Positions 24,286 to 32,555 of a stretch of 64,000 bases of DNA are shown here, one piece after another (position 1 is the stretch's first letter; each line of letters begins with the position of its first letter). Source of the stretch: Chloroflexota bacterium (GTDB taxonomy: Bacteria > Chloroflexota > Anaerolineae > UBA2200 > JACIWT01); contig JACIWT010000008.1 in assembly GCA_014360825.1 (NCBI GenBank), forward strand, positions 1-64,000. The letters run 5' to 3'. The translations under genes and the position numbers were made by a program. Under the pieces are notes generated by a model. That model ran no database searches, was not told where the DNA came from, and saw only the letters and a program-made list of their open reading frames with translations.

Positions 24286-24322
24286 TATCCTCCCGCAGGT
24301 TTGGACAACCTGCGGGAGGATA
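24286..24322. repeat. Long hairpin
   Basis: Two 16-bp arms (TATCCTCCCGCAGGTT and its complement) around TGGAC, just upstream of the TPR/zinc-ribbon gene. The word CCTCCCGCAGGTT recurs at 29.3, 40.65 and 44.76 kb. The rest of the gap to 24407 shows no gene. Confidence 0.85.
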
Positions 24323-24407
24323 GTAGCCATCGCTAATGACGCACTATGGACGATGGGTATTTTGTTGCGGGCAATACTGCCCTCGTGTACAGTGCCCGTC
24401 CCTGCGG

Positions 24408-25553
24408 TTATTTGCCCTGTAACTTACGGAGTACCAGCCCGACCATAGCCTCCATGTTGATCCTGCGGAAGAGAGCATCGTTATCGCGATAGATCTTGGG
24501 GGGTCGCTTGCGGAGCACCATGCGCAACGCTCCCTGCGGACATCTGGAGACACACTGGCCGCACCCGATGCAATTTTCAGTCTTGACCACAAGGCGGTGG
24601 TCCATAGTGGAGAAATTGTGTAACTGGCAGGCCTCTACGCATTCGCCACACAACGTGCAACTGGACTCATCGAAGGCCACCACAAAGCGCGACGGCGCGC
24701 CAACGTTCTTCTGTCCGCGCACGATGGCCTTCATCACCGCACAAGAGCAGGCGCAACAGTTGCACAGGGTCTGGATCTTGCCCTCACAGTTGCTCACATT
24801 GTGCACCAGGCCCTGTACCTCGCAGTCGCGCAGGATGCGCATCGCCTCGTCGTAGTCCACGCGGCGACCATAGCCCGATTCGAGTTTGATCATCGCCAGT
24901 TCGTTGAAGTAGAAGCAGGTCTCGAGAGGATGCCCACAACCCTCACCCAGCAATTTCTTCGTTGAACGGCAGTAACAGTCGGCAACGGCGATGATCGGCT
25001 CCTTCTTGATCATCTCGGAGATGACGTCAATGGGCAGCACCTGGCGGGGGTCCGGCACGACCTCGTGGATGGGGATCTCCACGCGCTCGGTTTCGCCGGT
25101 GAGGGTCGCTTCCACAGGCAGCACCCGGTAGTAGGGCGTGCGGGTGGGGATGACGTCCACCGCCCCTTCGATGAAAGCGTTCATCACTTTCACGCACACG
25201 GCGCGCATCGGCGAATCCTCCTTGAGGCGCACCTGGAATTCCAACAGGGCGATGACCGGTGCGCGCCCGCACAGGCGACCCGAGGGCGAAACATAGGAGT
25301 CAATGATGCCTTCGGGGATGAGGCGCTGCACTATCTCGTGCAACCTTTCCCGCGGGATCCCGATTTTGGCTGCCTTCTGCTCGAGTTTTTCGATGGGGAT
25401 CATCCCGAAAAAGGGGAGCAAAAAGAAGACGCGCAAGTCCTCTTCGGTGAGAGTGGCTTGCAGCGCCTCTTTGAACTCCTGGCGATTGGGCAATTGGCCC
25501 AACTGAAACTCGTAGAAACGGATGAGTTCCTCGTAAAGATCCTTTTCGCCCAT
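24408..25553 (-). CDS. 4Fe-4S ferredoxin-type protein with extra cysteine clusters
   Basis: 381 residues behind a CGGAGGTCGCT site. The N-terminal 130 residues are helical with a winged-helix-like part (KIGIPRERLHEIVQRLIPEG). Cysteine groups follow: ADCYCRST, GEGCGHPLETC, SNCEGKIQTLCNCCACSC, then two ferredoxin motifs CTLCGECVEAC and CIGCGQCVSRCP. This layout is known from anaerobe proteins annotated as 4Fe-4S binding proteins; their reaction is not known. A soluble redox or regulatory role is likely. It stands 30 bases after the intein-bearing gene. Confidence 0.8.
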   Translation of the reverse strand: MGEKDLYEELIRFYEFQLGQLPNRQEFKEALQATLTEEDLRVFFLLPFFGMIPIEKLEQKAAKIGIPRERLHEIVQRLIPEGIIDSYVSPSGRLCGRAPVIALLEFQVRLKEDSPMRAVCVKVMNAFIEGAVDVIPTRTPYYRVLPVEATLTGETERVEIPIHEVVPDPRQVLPIDVISEMIKKEPIIAVADCYCRSTKKLLGEGCGHPLETCFYFNELAMIKLESGYGRRVDYDEAMRILRDCEVQGLVHNVSNCEGKIQTLCNCCACSCAVMKAIVRGQKNVGAPSRFVVAFDESSCTLCGECVEACQLHNFSTMDHRLVVKTENCIGCGQCVSRCPQGALRMVLRKRPPKIYRDNDALFRRINMEAMVGLVLRKLQGK

Positions 25554-25583
25554 AGCGACCTCCGCGTTATTGTTTTGATAGGC

Positions 25584-26756
25584 TCAAGATGAGAAAGCCC
25601 GTCCATGGCTACACAGCGGACGGGCTGCTTGCTTGAGAGTATACTCGCTACTTTGCGCGTCGAGATAGCGCAAGAACCGTTTCTCATATTCGGAGCTGCA
25701 GTTGTGCACAGCACAGACGTCGGTGAGGAAGGTATGTGCCCCTTCGACCTCCAGATCATAGACTTCTTCCTCGCTTTCCACACATTCAATGGAGGTGATT
25801 CCCGCTGGCTGTAGATTGACCCCACCCTGACTCTCCCCGACATCGGGGAGGGCGAAGACGATGTCCCCTACCTTCAGGGTGACTGCACGGCGCCATTGGC
25901 GGTAGTGATCCTCGGACGGCGCCGCTTCCTGCGTGGCCTCCAGGATACACTCCAAAACGGCTTCGCGGTGATGGAGAACGTCCTCGTTCGTGACGCGCAT
26001 AATGTTTAGGCCAAGGGCTTCGAGATATTCTGTTCGCGCGGCATCGTATTCCTGGCTTTCTGGAGCAAAATGGGAATCGCCATCCACCTCGACTACAAGG
26101 CCGGCTTCCCAAGAGTAGAAGTCCACAATGTAAGGCCCAATGGGATGTTGACGGCGGAATTTTACACCTAGTTGCTTGCCTCGTAGGCCTTGCCAGAGCA
26201 TATGTTCAGCTGCGGTCATATCTTTGCGCAATTCGCGCGAGCGTGGAAAATGCTCTCGAGGGACGTGTTTCCAGGTACGTTGGGCCCCGTAGGATAGGGT
26301 GCGCTTCTGGCAGAGCACCTGATGATCCTCAGTCACCCACAACATTTGAGTGTGGAGATTGTGTCGGATGCCAACCATCAGGCCCCGGTGACGCTTGCGG
26401 ATGGTGCGCAGCACACAGTGAGGTTGGCCATCGTGGGTGATCACCCAATCCCCCGGGTTGAGATTTTCGATGGGGATAGGCGAATACCCCACCCCAGCCC
26501 TCCCCGACATCGGGGAGGGAGACCCCGCCCCACCCGTTCCCTCCCCGTTGACGGGGAGGGAACGGGATAGCGAGGGAGAAGTCCCCCCGTTGACGGGAGG
26601 ATTTAGGGGGGTCAACACCCGCGTCCCCTTACGAACGCAGAAGAGGTCAGCAACGAGGTCATCTTCGCCGGAAAGAGCCGTACTGTCGTGGACTATGATG
26701 CGAGAGAGATCCCCCAAGTTCTTTATGCGGCATCCATTAAGATCGCGGGATACCAC
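25584..26756 (-). CDS. Intein-bearing gene with short, unrecognised host flanks
   Basis: The 390-residue frame consists of about 39 residues of host protein (IVHDSTALSGEDDLVADLF), a 313-residue intein and 38 residues of host protein (CSSEYEKRFLRYLDA...). The GTG start used here is arbitrary: the frame stays open further upstream and reads LLLVSAGKYEEQENV before it. A strong AAGGAGGTCGCT-ATG lies at 26811, but in another frame that stops at 26737, so the host gene seems frameshifted at its start. The host protein is not recognised and the C-terminal flank is very short. This is probably a decaying host gene that keeps an intact-looking intein. Confidence 0.65.
   Translation of the reverse strand: MVSRDLNGCRIKNLGDLSRIIVHDSTALSGEDDLVADLFCVRKGTRVLTPLNPPVNGGTSPSLSRSLPVNGEGTGGAGSPSPMSGRAGVGYSPIPIENLNPGDWVITHDGQPHCVLRTIRKRHRGLMVGIRHNLHTQMLWVTEDHQVLCQKRTLSYGAQRTWKHVPREHFPRSRELRKDMTAAEHMLWQGLRGKQLGVKFRRQHPIGPYIVDFYSWEAGLVVEVDGDSHFAPESQEYDAARTEYLEALGLNIMRVTNEDVLHHREAVLECILEATQEAAPSEDHYRQWRRAVTLKVGDIVFALPDVGESQGGVNLQPAGITSIECVESEEEVYDLEVEGAHTFLTDVCAVHNCSSEYEKRFLRYLDAQSSEYTLKQAARPLCSHGRAFSS
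25701..26639 (-). mobile_element. Intein with DUF559 (Vsr-like) homing-endonuclease domain
   Basis: Splicing residues are present: Cys1 in CVRKGTRVLT (block A), WVTEDHQVLC (block B with the His), VYDLEVEGAHTFLTDVCAVHN (block F/G, with the C-terminal His-Asn), then +1 Cys. Between blocks B and F lies a DUF559 nuclease: LRKDMTAAEHMLWQGLRG, VDFYSWEAGLVVEVDGDSHF. This domain replaces the usual LAGLIDADG. About 43 residues after block A (LNPPVNGGTSPSLSRSLPVN and following) are read from palindromic repeats. Confidence 0.85.
26500..26566. repeat. Palindromes inserted in the intein coding region
   Basis: An 18-bp palindrome CTCCCCGACATCGGGGAG (26500-26517) and a palindrome with 16-bp arms CCCGTTCCCTCCCCGT around TG (26533-26566). 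The 18-mer has an identical copy at 25833-25850 in the same intein, but in a different reading frame. A third related word, CCCCCGTTGACGGG, follows near 26584. Confidence 0.9.
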
Positions 26757-26839
26757 GTTCTCTTGCTCCTCGTACTTGCCTGCCGAGACTAGCAGGAGGC
26801 TTGAGCGGCATAGCGACCTCCTTCCATCCGCAACCCCAC

Positions 26840-27057
26840 ACGCCAGCGGATGAATCCGGCGGCTCGGGTTCCAAAGTCCCTTCGGGACTTCTTACACGTA
26901 GCCGTCGCACACGGGCGATTTTATTCGACGGCGGGCCTCCAGATGCGGATTCCACCACCAATCCAGGGCAGGTATGGAAACCTGCCCCTACGTTATGTAA
27001 ATTTACCGTGCCAGCCCCCCTACACGTAGCCGCTGGATTTATCCGGCGGCGGGCCTA
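26840..27057. repeat. Hairpin island
   Basis: Contains ACGCCAGCGGATGAATCCGGC, AAGTCCCTTCGGGACTT, TACACGTAGCCGTCGC, a TTATTCGACGGCGGGC word, GGGCAGGTATGGAAACCTGCCC, and TACACGTAGCCGCTGG with GGATTTATCCGGCGGCGGGC. It reaches the stop codon of the MFS gene. Small reading frames in it are chance. Confidence 0.8.
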
Positions 27058-28347
27058 CCCCGCCTGCAGCGCTCGCTCCCGCTCTGCCCGTTCGCGCAAC
27101 TGGCCGCGCAATGTGGCAATGTCGTGCGGCACCAGATAGGCGACCACGGCGAAGAAGATAGCACATAACACCCAGGCCGAGACACAGATGAGCAGGATGG
27201 CGTTATGTAAAGAAGAGCGCACGGCGATAAGACCCGCCATCAGCGGCGCTAAGGCTGCCCCCGCCGACTCGATGAAGTACTGCACCGCCAGGGCACTGCT
27301 GCGCACCTCCGGCAGCGTGATGTCATAGACAATGGAAATGACATTTGGCGCAGCGATGGGAATGAACAGGGCGGTGATGCTCAATAGCACCAGAAACAGC
27401 CCCTGGTTCTCCACCGGAACGGCGAGCGTGACCACCAGCATAATGGCCCCAGCCAGGACCCCGGTCATCGCCACCAGGGCTCGCCCGCGTGGGGTGCGCT
27501 TGAAGAAGAAATCGCCCGCTGCCCCGCCCACAAAATACCCGGAGGCGAGCACCAACACCGCGATGGACATCGTAGTGAAGACCGCAGCGCTGGAATAGCC
27601 CCGCTCTGTCTCCAGGTAGCGGAAAAACCAGTAGGTGATTACGTTCCACGGAAAGACGCCGAAGAACCCCTGGGTGAAGAGCAGGATCAGGCTGCGTTTC
27701 TTGAATAACCCCAGCGCGGTCTGCAGGTCAAAGCGGTAAACCCCTATGCGTTCCAGGTCGCGCAGTTCCGGCTCGGCTTTGCCGCGCGGCACTTCGCGCA
27801 CCCCGAAGAAAATCACCGCCGCGAGCAGCACACCGAGCGACCCGGTGAGGTAATAGATGCCGCGCCAGCCCAACGTGCCGCTCAGCAGGAGGGCCAGCAA
27901 CATACCCAACATATAGCCGAGGGGCTGGGCGATATCCAAGATCCCGTAGATCTTGCCACGCATCTCGGGGCCGAAATAGTCGGCGATCAGGCTGTACAAG
28001 CCCGGATAGGAGGAGTCGTCAATCCCTGTGGTGGCGCGGGTGGCCAGGAAAGCGCCGTAGGTGGGGGCGATGGCGCTCAGCCAGGTAGTCGAGCCCCAGA
28101 TGAACGAGGCCAAAGCGAGCAATTTCGACCGCGCATAACGATCATAAAGATAGCCCCACAGCGGGTAGAGGATGGCCCCAACGATGAGCGCGCCGGTGAC
28201 TACTGCCCCCATCTGCGCCTCGTTGATCCGGAAGGTCTCCATGATCTGGCTGGTCAGCGGCCCGATGAGCAGTTTGTCGCACTGGTGGAGCAACATAAAG
28301 GCGAAGAAAACAGCGACTACGAACCAGCGGTGTTTGGAAGGTTTCAT
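27055..28347 (-). CDS. MFS transporter, 12 membrane segments
   Basis: 430 residues; the ATG follows AAGAAAGGAGACGCT. About 12 hydrophobic segments are visible. The loop 2-3 motif LWGYLYDRYARSKLL corresponds to the MFS GxLaDrxGRR signature, and DDSSYPGLYSLIADYFGPEMRG is reminiscent of the spinster/sugar-phosphate type. A central cytoplasmic loop holds VPRGKAEPELRDLERIG. The substrate cannot be told. The final residues (RAERERALQAG) end inside the hairpin island. Likely a single-gene unit. Confidence 0.85.
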   Translation of the reverse strand: MKPSKHRWFVVAVFFAFMLLHQCDKLLIGPLTSQIMETFRINEAQMGAVVTGALIVGAILYPLWGYLYDRYARSKLLALASFIWGSTTWLSAIAPTYGAFLATRATTGIDDSSYPGLYSLIADYFGPEMRGKIYGILDIAQPLGYMLGMLLALLLSGTLGWRGIYYLTGSLGVLLAAVIFFGVREVPRGKAEPELRDLERIGVYRFDLQTALGLFKKRSLILLFTQGFFGVFPWNVITYWFFRYLETERGYSSAAVFTTMSIAVLVLASGYFVGGAAGDFFFKRTPRGRALVAMTGVLAGAIMLVVTLAVPVENQGLFLVLLSITALFIPIAAPNVISIVYDITLPEVRSSALAVQYFIESAGAALAPLMAGLIAVRSSLHNAILLICVSAWVLCAIFFAVVAYLVPHDIATLRGQLRERAERERALQAG

Positions 28348-28413
28348 AGCGTCTCCTTTCTTCGAGAGAAGTCAAAAATGCCAACATCTTGCGCGATGTT
28401 GTGGAACCGACTC

Positions 28414-28824
28414 TTAACCCTCTGGTGGAAGCAAGGAGATCAGAGGGCGAAGTTCATTCAGGAACTGGATGCAGCGGGTCAGTTGGGTCTCGACATACTC
28501 TCGGTCAAACGAGATCAAAGCCACATAGTCTCCCTCTTGCCGATCCTCGAAAAGTTGGTCATAGAGTCTGCCCCACTGCACATCTAGCAAGCCGCTCTTG
28601 ATGAACTCGCGCTGGAAAGCAGCCCGGACTCCTGAATGCTTCTTAAAAGATAGTTGACGCTCTAAAAGTGCTGCACTCACCCCATAAAATGCGGCATAAT
28701 AGAGGCGATTCACGGCAAAAGCATAGGCTCCGGCTTCGAGTTCGCGTTGGGCAGAGGCCAGGCTTTCTTTGGCTTTGGCCCACCAATAACGGACTACTTC
28801 GGCGCGCTGTTCCTCAGCATTCAT
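28414..28824 (-). CDS. HEPN-domain protein (partner of MNT)
   Basis: 136 residues from the ATG at 28824, which overlaps the stop of the nucleotidyltransferase gene (ATGA). Typical HEPN helices are seen: YWWAKAKESLASAQRELEAG, NRLYYAAFYGVSAALLE and the RQEGDYVAL segment. Unlike HepT it lacks an R-x4-H-x-Y motif, so it may bind rather than cut RNA. Function as a pair with the neighbour is likely, either toxin-antitoxin or a metabolic regulator. Confidence 0.85.
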   Translation of the reverse strand: MNAEEQRAEVVRYWWAKAKESLASAQRELEAGAYAFAVNRLYYAAFYGVSAALLERQLSFKKHSGVRAAFQREFIKSGLLDVQWGRLYDQLFEDRQEGDYVALISFDREYVETQLTRCIQFLNELRPLISLLPPEG

Positions 28825-29165
28825 AGTGGGATGCCATCCTTGATGATTTCGTGTCGGAGGGGCAGCACCGCAACCGCACCTATTTCCCACGAGCGGCGGT
28901 CAATGACTAAAGTGCTGAAGTTCGTGTCATAGCGTAGATTCACTTCAAAGACCACATCGGTGATCTTATGGCGGGCAGGACGCGCCAGCGGATGCGTGGT
29001 TAAGACGAGCAAATCGAAATCGGATTCTTCATCCGCCTCCCCACGTGCAACCGATCCATACAAAATCAGGGCCTCAATCTCGAACTCTTCGAACAACCTA
29101 CGTCGTAATTCTGCCAAAGCCTGATGCTGGTTCGGTGTCAGAGCAATATCCTCAAGCCGCTTCAC
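28821..29165 (-). CDS. Minimal nucleotidyltransferase (MNT) of a HEPN/MNT pair
   Basis: The best start is the GTG at 29165, 7 bases after an AAGGAGG site; an in-frame TTG at 29228 lies almost on a -10-like TATAAT (29230-29235) and so is unlikely. The product has 114 residues with ILYGSVARGEADEESDFDLL, an exact GS-x10-DxD motif, and a third acidic residue in DVVFEVN. MNT proteins modify or silence their HEPN partner. Two such systems (this one and MntA/HepT at 21 kb) lie 7 kb apart. Confidence 0.87.
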   Translation of the reverse strand: MKRLEDIALTPNQHQALAELRRRLFEEFEIEALILYGSVARGEADEESDFDLLVLTTHPLARPARHKITDVVFEVNLRYDTNFSTLVIDRRSWEIGAVAVLPLRHEIIKDGIPL

Positions 29166-29282
29166 ACCCTTGAACCTCCTTGGGCCCCGCCTCAACGCAA
29201 CGGTGATAGGCTCTCCATACTCAACCAAAATTATAACATAGCCTCGACACAGGACAAACCCTGTATAGGCTACGGAACGTTA

Positions 29283-29318
29283 CCATCCTGCAGGTTCCTA
29301 AACCCGCGGGAGGGTCCC
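29283..29318. repeat. Imperfect hairpin next to a zinc-ribbon gene
   Basis: CCTGCAGGTTCCTAAACCCGCGGGAGG: a decayed version of the CCTCCCGCAGGTT palindrome. It lies 6 bases past the end of the zinc-ribbon gene at 29324 and could be its terminator hairpin. Confidence 0.6.
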
Positions 29319-29323
29319 CTTTG

Positions 29324-30514
29324 TTAGTGCCGCTCCATCTCCTGCCAGGTCAGGTTAGAGCCGATATTCGGGTTGAAGTTCGGGTCGTCGGTCAGGATGT
29401 ACTCGCCCAGGCTATTGGCCCAAGCATGGCGATAGCCACCCGGCAACTCCACCCCGTATTCTTTGTATGGATCGTGATACTCGTCCACGCCCCGGATCGC
29501 TTGGCTGAAGCCACTGGAAATCCGGTCGTACACCTGTTGCCGCTGGTAGTAGGAGTCCATCATCATATCGCTGATTTGGCTGGAGGTCTGGCTGATGATG
29601 CGGCTGAGTTGCCCGATGTGCTGGATCTGCTGGATCTGGTTCTGGATGAGGTATTGGCTGACCTGTGTGTAGCGGCTGTACCACTGCGGGTTGAGCCGGA
29701 AGGAGTGTGCGATGGCCCGGAAGAGGTCCGAGAGGTCATCCAATCGGTCGGCCAGGGCGCGGCAGGAGAAGAGGTAATCGGCCATCCAATAGATGTGCTC
29801 CACCGCTCCCATCATCACCGGCATGACAACACGGGTGATCTCCACCACTCCGAAGAGTTCCTCTTCGATAACTTTGCCGCCTTGTTGGTAGCGGAGGCGG
29901 ACTTTCGCCCCCTCGGCGGTGGTCATACTATCTGGGGCCACAGGGCTGGCCGCCCGCAACTGTTGGGCTAAGTCGGGCAGGCTTTCCTCGTGGACGATCT
30001 GCAGCCCGGGCATCTGCCCCCTGAAGCGCGGGACGACGATCTCGCGCAGGACTTGTTGCACTCCGGCGGGAGGTCGCACCTCGTTGCCATAGTAAAGACT
30101 GCCCACCGGGAACATCATGAGCACCATGGGGTTATTGGTCCAGTAAAAGGAAAGATTGGGGAAGACCTCGAAAACCTCTTCGCCACCGGGGTTGCGAACC
30201 TGGAAGGCGACCACAGCCGGCATCCCGGGGTTGTTCATCAGCCAGTGCACGCCGCCACTGAACTCCCAGCCGCTGGGGATGAGCATACGAAAGGCCTCGA
30301 TGCCGATGCCCTGGGTGTCCACGCAGGAGAACGTTTTCAGGCGCAACCCCTGGACGAAGGGTTCCTGTCCTGGCGTCGGGGTACCAGGCTTCTCTGGCCG
30401 ATAGCGGATCAGCCGCGAGCCGCAATAGGCGCAGATCACCTGCTCGCCGCCCGGTGGCAAACCGGCCCCACACTGAGGACAACGCTCCACGATAATCCGG
30501 GGTGAGTCAGACAT
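29324..30514 (-). CDS. Zinc-ribbon protein of unknown function
   Basis: The ATG at 30514 follows AGGAGGATGACC at a good distance; an ATG 6 bases earlier overlaps that site. 396 residues. Two CxxC pairs (RCPQCGAGLPPG and ICAYCGSRL) form an N-terminal zinc ribbon. The central part has IPSGWEFSGGVHWL and repeated Met/Pro-rich strands. The C-terminal 110 residues are rich in Gln and Ser (SQYLIQNQIQQIQHIGQLSR), a likely coiled coil. No membrane segment. Similar proteins occur in Chloroflexota and Firmicutes; function unknown. Confidence 0.7.
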   Translation of the reverse strand: MSDSPRIIVERCPQCGAGLPPGGEQVICAYCGSRLIRYRPEKPGTPTPGQEPFVQGLRLKTFSCVDTQGIGIEAFRMLIPSGWEFSGGVHWLMNNPGMPAVVAFQVRNPGGEEVFEVFPNLSFYWTNNPMVLMMFPVGSLYYGNEVRPPAGVQQVLREIVVPRFRGQMPGLQIVHEESLPDLAQQLRAASPVAPDSMTTAEGAKVRLRYQQGGKVIEEELFGVVEITRVVMPVMMGAVEHIYWMADYLFSCRALADRLDDLSDLFRAIAHSFRLNPQWYSRYTQVSQYLIQNQIQQIQHIGQLSRIISQTSSQISDMMMDSYYQRQQVYDRISSGFSQAIRGVDEYHDPYKEYGVELPGGYRHAWANSLGEYILTDDPNFNPNIGSNLTWQEMERH

Positions 30515-30574
30515 GGTCATCCTCCTGTAGTGCGTCTCGCTATGCCATTATACTGCATCACTGAGAAAAGGCAA

Positions 30575-31015
30575 AGCCACGCCAGCGGATGAATCCGCCG
30601 GCCGATGGTTGCGAAGCCACGCCAGCGGATAAATCCGCTGGCTACGGTTACAAAGTCGGCTAAAGCCGACTGGCAGACCACCGGCAACAAAGCCTTGGAA
30701 TGCATCCACCAAGTCCCGCAGGGACTTCCTACACGTAGCCGTCGAATTTATTCGACGGCGGGAGGGCGCAACCCCTCTCTCGTCAGGCGACCAATCCGGG
30801 GCAGGTATGGAAACCCGCCCCTACGTTATGCCCATGCCAGCGGATAAAGCCACCGGCTGTGGGCTGCGAAGCCACGCCAGCGGATGAATCCGCCGGCTAC
30901 GGTTACAAAGTCCCTGCGGGACTTCCTACACGTAGCCGCTGGATTCATCCGGCGGCGGGAGGGTAAGCCTTGCGAAGGTTCCAAACCTTCGCAAGGCTCA
31001 AGGCGCAAGGCTCAA
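30575..31015. repeat. Largest hairpin island
   Basis: At least ten palindromic words in about 440 bp: three GCCACGCCAGCGGAT-based units, CAAAGTCGGCTAAAGCCGAC, CAAGTCCCGCAGGGACTT, CGTCGAATTTATTCGACG, GGGGCAGGTATGG with its complement, AAAGTCCCTGCGGGACTT, CCGCTGGATTCATCCGGCGG and GCCTTGCGAAGGTTCC with its complement. Constant linkers CTACGGTTACAAAG and CCTACACGTAGCCG join them. It ends with imperfect repeats of CAAGGCTCAAGGCGCAAGG. No gene in 30530-31037. Confidence 0.9.
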
Positions 31016-31037
31016 GGCTACATCCGGGAGGGCATTT

Positions 31038-32555
31038 TTATGGCGCATACACCCGAATGGCAGCCTCACCGTCCACCGGACAATAGTACTCGCAGACGCC
31101 GCACCCGATGCACCGCCCGCGGAACACGCGAGGGCGCTGCACCCTCACTGTAGTGCCGTCGCCATACTGCATCCCGACCCATTCCAACCTGACCGCCTTG
31201 TTGGGTACCGGGCACATCTCCTCGCAGACGCCGCATGCGATGCAGCGATCCGGGTCCACGTGCGCCTTGCCAATGACCTGCTGTCGCTTCTCCGGCAGGC
31301 TCAGCGGCGGGATAGCCTGCACCGGGCACACCTGGCCACAGGCGTTACACGAATAATCGCAATATCCCAACCTTGGCACCAGCACCGGCGTCCATAGCCC
31401 TTCGAGACCCGCTTCGCCGATGGCCGGCTGAATAGCGCCCGTCGGGCAGGCACGGATACATTGCCCGCAGCGGATGCATTTGGAGAGCAGGTTGTTCTCT
31501 CGAGCCCCAGGCGGGCGGATGAGCCAGGGGTGGTCGCGCATGGCGAACAGGCCACTGCGGAATATGCTGAAGCCAGCTGCGGCTACGCCAAGGGCGATGA
31601 GCGCCTCCCGCCGGCTGGGATCGTAGTGGTTCCACTCGGCCAGCGACAGGTGGGCTGGGAACCCGACGGCCCTCTGCGGGCAGACGGTCAGGCATTCCAG
31701 GCACATCGTGCATTCACCGGGGTCGCTGGCATATCCCTTTTCGGGCCGGATGGTGCTGGTCGGGCAGACACGCGCGCAGGCACCGCACTGATTACACCGC
31801 TCGTTCACCTCCCGGCGCAGGACGCCGGCCTTGCTCAGCAGCCCGAGCAGCGCCCCGAGAGGACAAAGGTAGCGACACCAGAACCGTTGGCCCACCAGAT
31901 TCAGCGCGATCACAGCAACAAGCGCGCCTGCATACCATAGAGCGTAGCGATAGGAAACGGGCTGTGGTGGGAACAAGCGTGGCCGTATCAGGGCATCGAA
32001 GGCCAATACAGCGGGACGAAGCGCCCGGATCTGGTACAGGGTGGCCTCAGCAGCCGTAATCAGCCGGTCCAGCGCTGGCCACAGGCTGGCCGACAGGGTG
32101 CGGAACACGATGGTCAGGGGATCCGAAATCAGCAGGGTCAGGTTGGTGAGGACTGCGGCAGCGAGGATGGTCAGCAGCAGGAGATACTTCGCCCGGCGCC
32201 AGGAGTCTGGTAACCGGCTCCTCCCACGCCAGCGGCGCAAGGGAAACAGGTCCAGCAACGTCCCCAGGGGGCAAAGCCACCCACACCAGGCCCGGCCACA
32301 GACCAGGGTCAGGGCCACGGTGACCAACGCCAGCGCCGAGCCGGCCAGGAAAGTGCGGCTGGATAGCAGATGAGCCAACATCGCCAGCGGGTCCAACCGC
32401 ATGGGGAGATTGACCACTGTGCCAGGCCACCCGCCCCGCCGGGTCTCCACAAACAACACCACAAAGGCAAACAGCGCCCCGTACTGGACCACTCGACGCA
32501 GCATTGTCCAACGGCGACGCGGCCGTCCCACTTTGCGCCTCGTCTCAGCCGCCAA
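31038..32555 (-). CDS. NapH-like membrane polyferredoxin
   Basis: 505 residues. The N-terminal half has about five membrane segments with two CxxxCP motifs (RAWCGWLCPLG and FWCRYLCPLG), as in NapH/NosR/CcoG-type proteins. Six 4Fe-4S motifs follow: CNQCGACARVCP, CTMCLECLTVCP, CIRCGQCIRACP, CNACGQVCP, CIACGVCEEMCP and CIGCGVCEYYCP. It should pass electrons between the membrane and soluble partners. A TTG start 11 bases inside the end of the DUF362 gene is preceded by GGAGATCG. The two genes make one unit. Confidence 0.9.
   Translation of the reverse strand: MAAETRRKVGRPRRRWTMLRRVVQYGALFAFVVLFVETRRGGWPGTVVNLPMRLDPLAMLAHLLSSRTFLAGSALALVTVALTLVCGRAWCGWLCPLGTLLDLFPLRRWRGRSRLPDSWRRAKYLLLLTILAAAVLTNLTLLISDPLTIVFRTLSASLWPALDRLITAAEATLYQIRALRPAVLAFDALIRPRLFPPQPVSYRYALWYAGALVAVIALNLVGQRFWCRYLCPLGALLGLLSKAGVLRREVNERCNQCGACARVCPTSTIRPEKGYASDPGECTMCLECLTVCPQRAVGFPAHLSLAEWNHYDPSRREALIALGVAAAGFSIFRSGLFAMRDHPWLIRPPGARENNLLSKCIRCGQCIRACPTGAIQPAIGEAGLEGLWTPVLVPRLGYCDYSCNACGQVCPVQAIPPLSLPEKRQQVIGKAHVDPDRCIACGVCEEMCPVPNKAVRLEWVGMQYGDGTTVRVQRPRVFRGRCIGCGVCEYYCPVDGEAAIRVYAP

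Noticed and set aside
30575-31015. Integron attC sites or CRISPR-like array in the large hairpin island
   Set aside because: There is no regular unit length, no attC core (GTTRRRY) pattern, and no integrase nearby.
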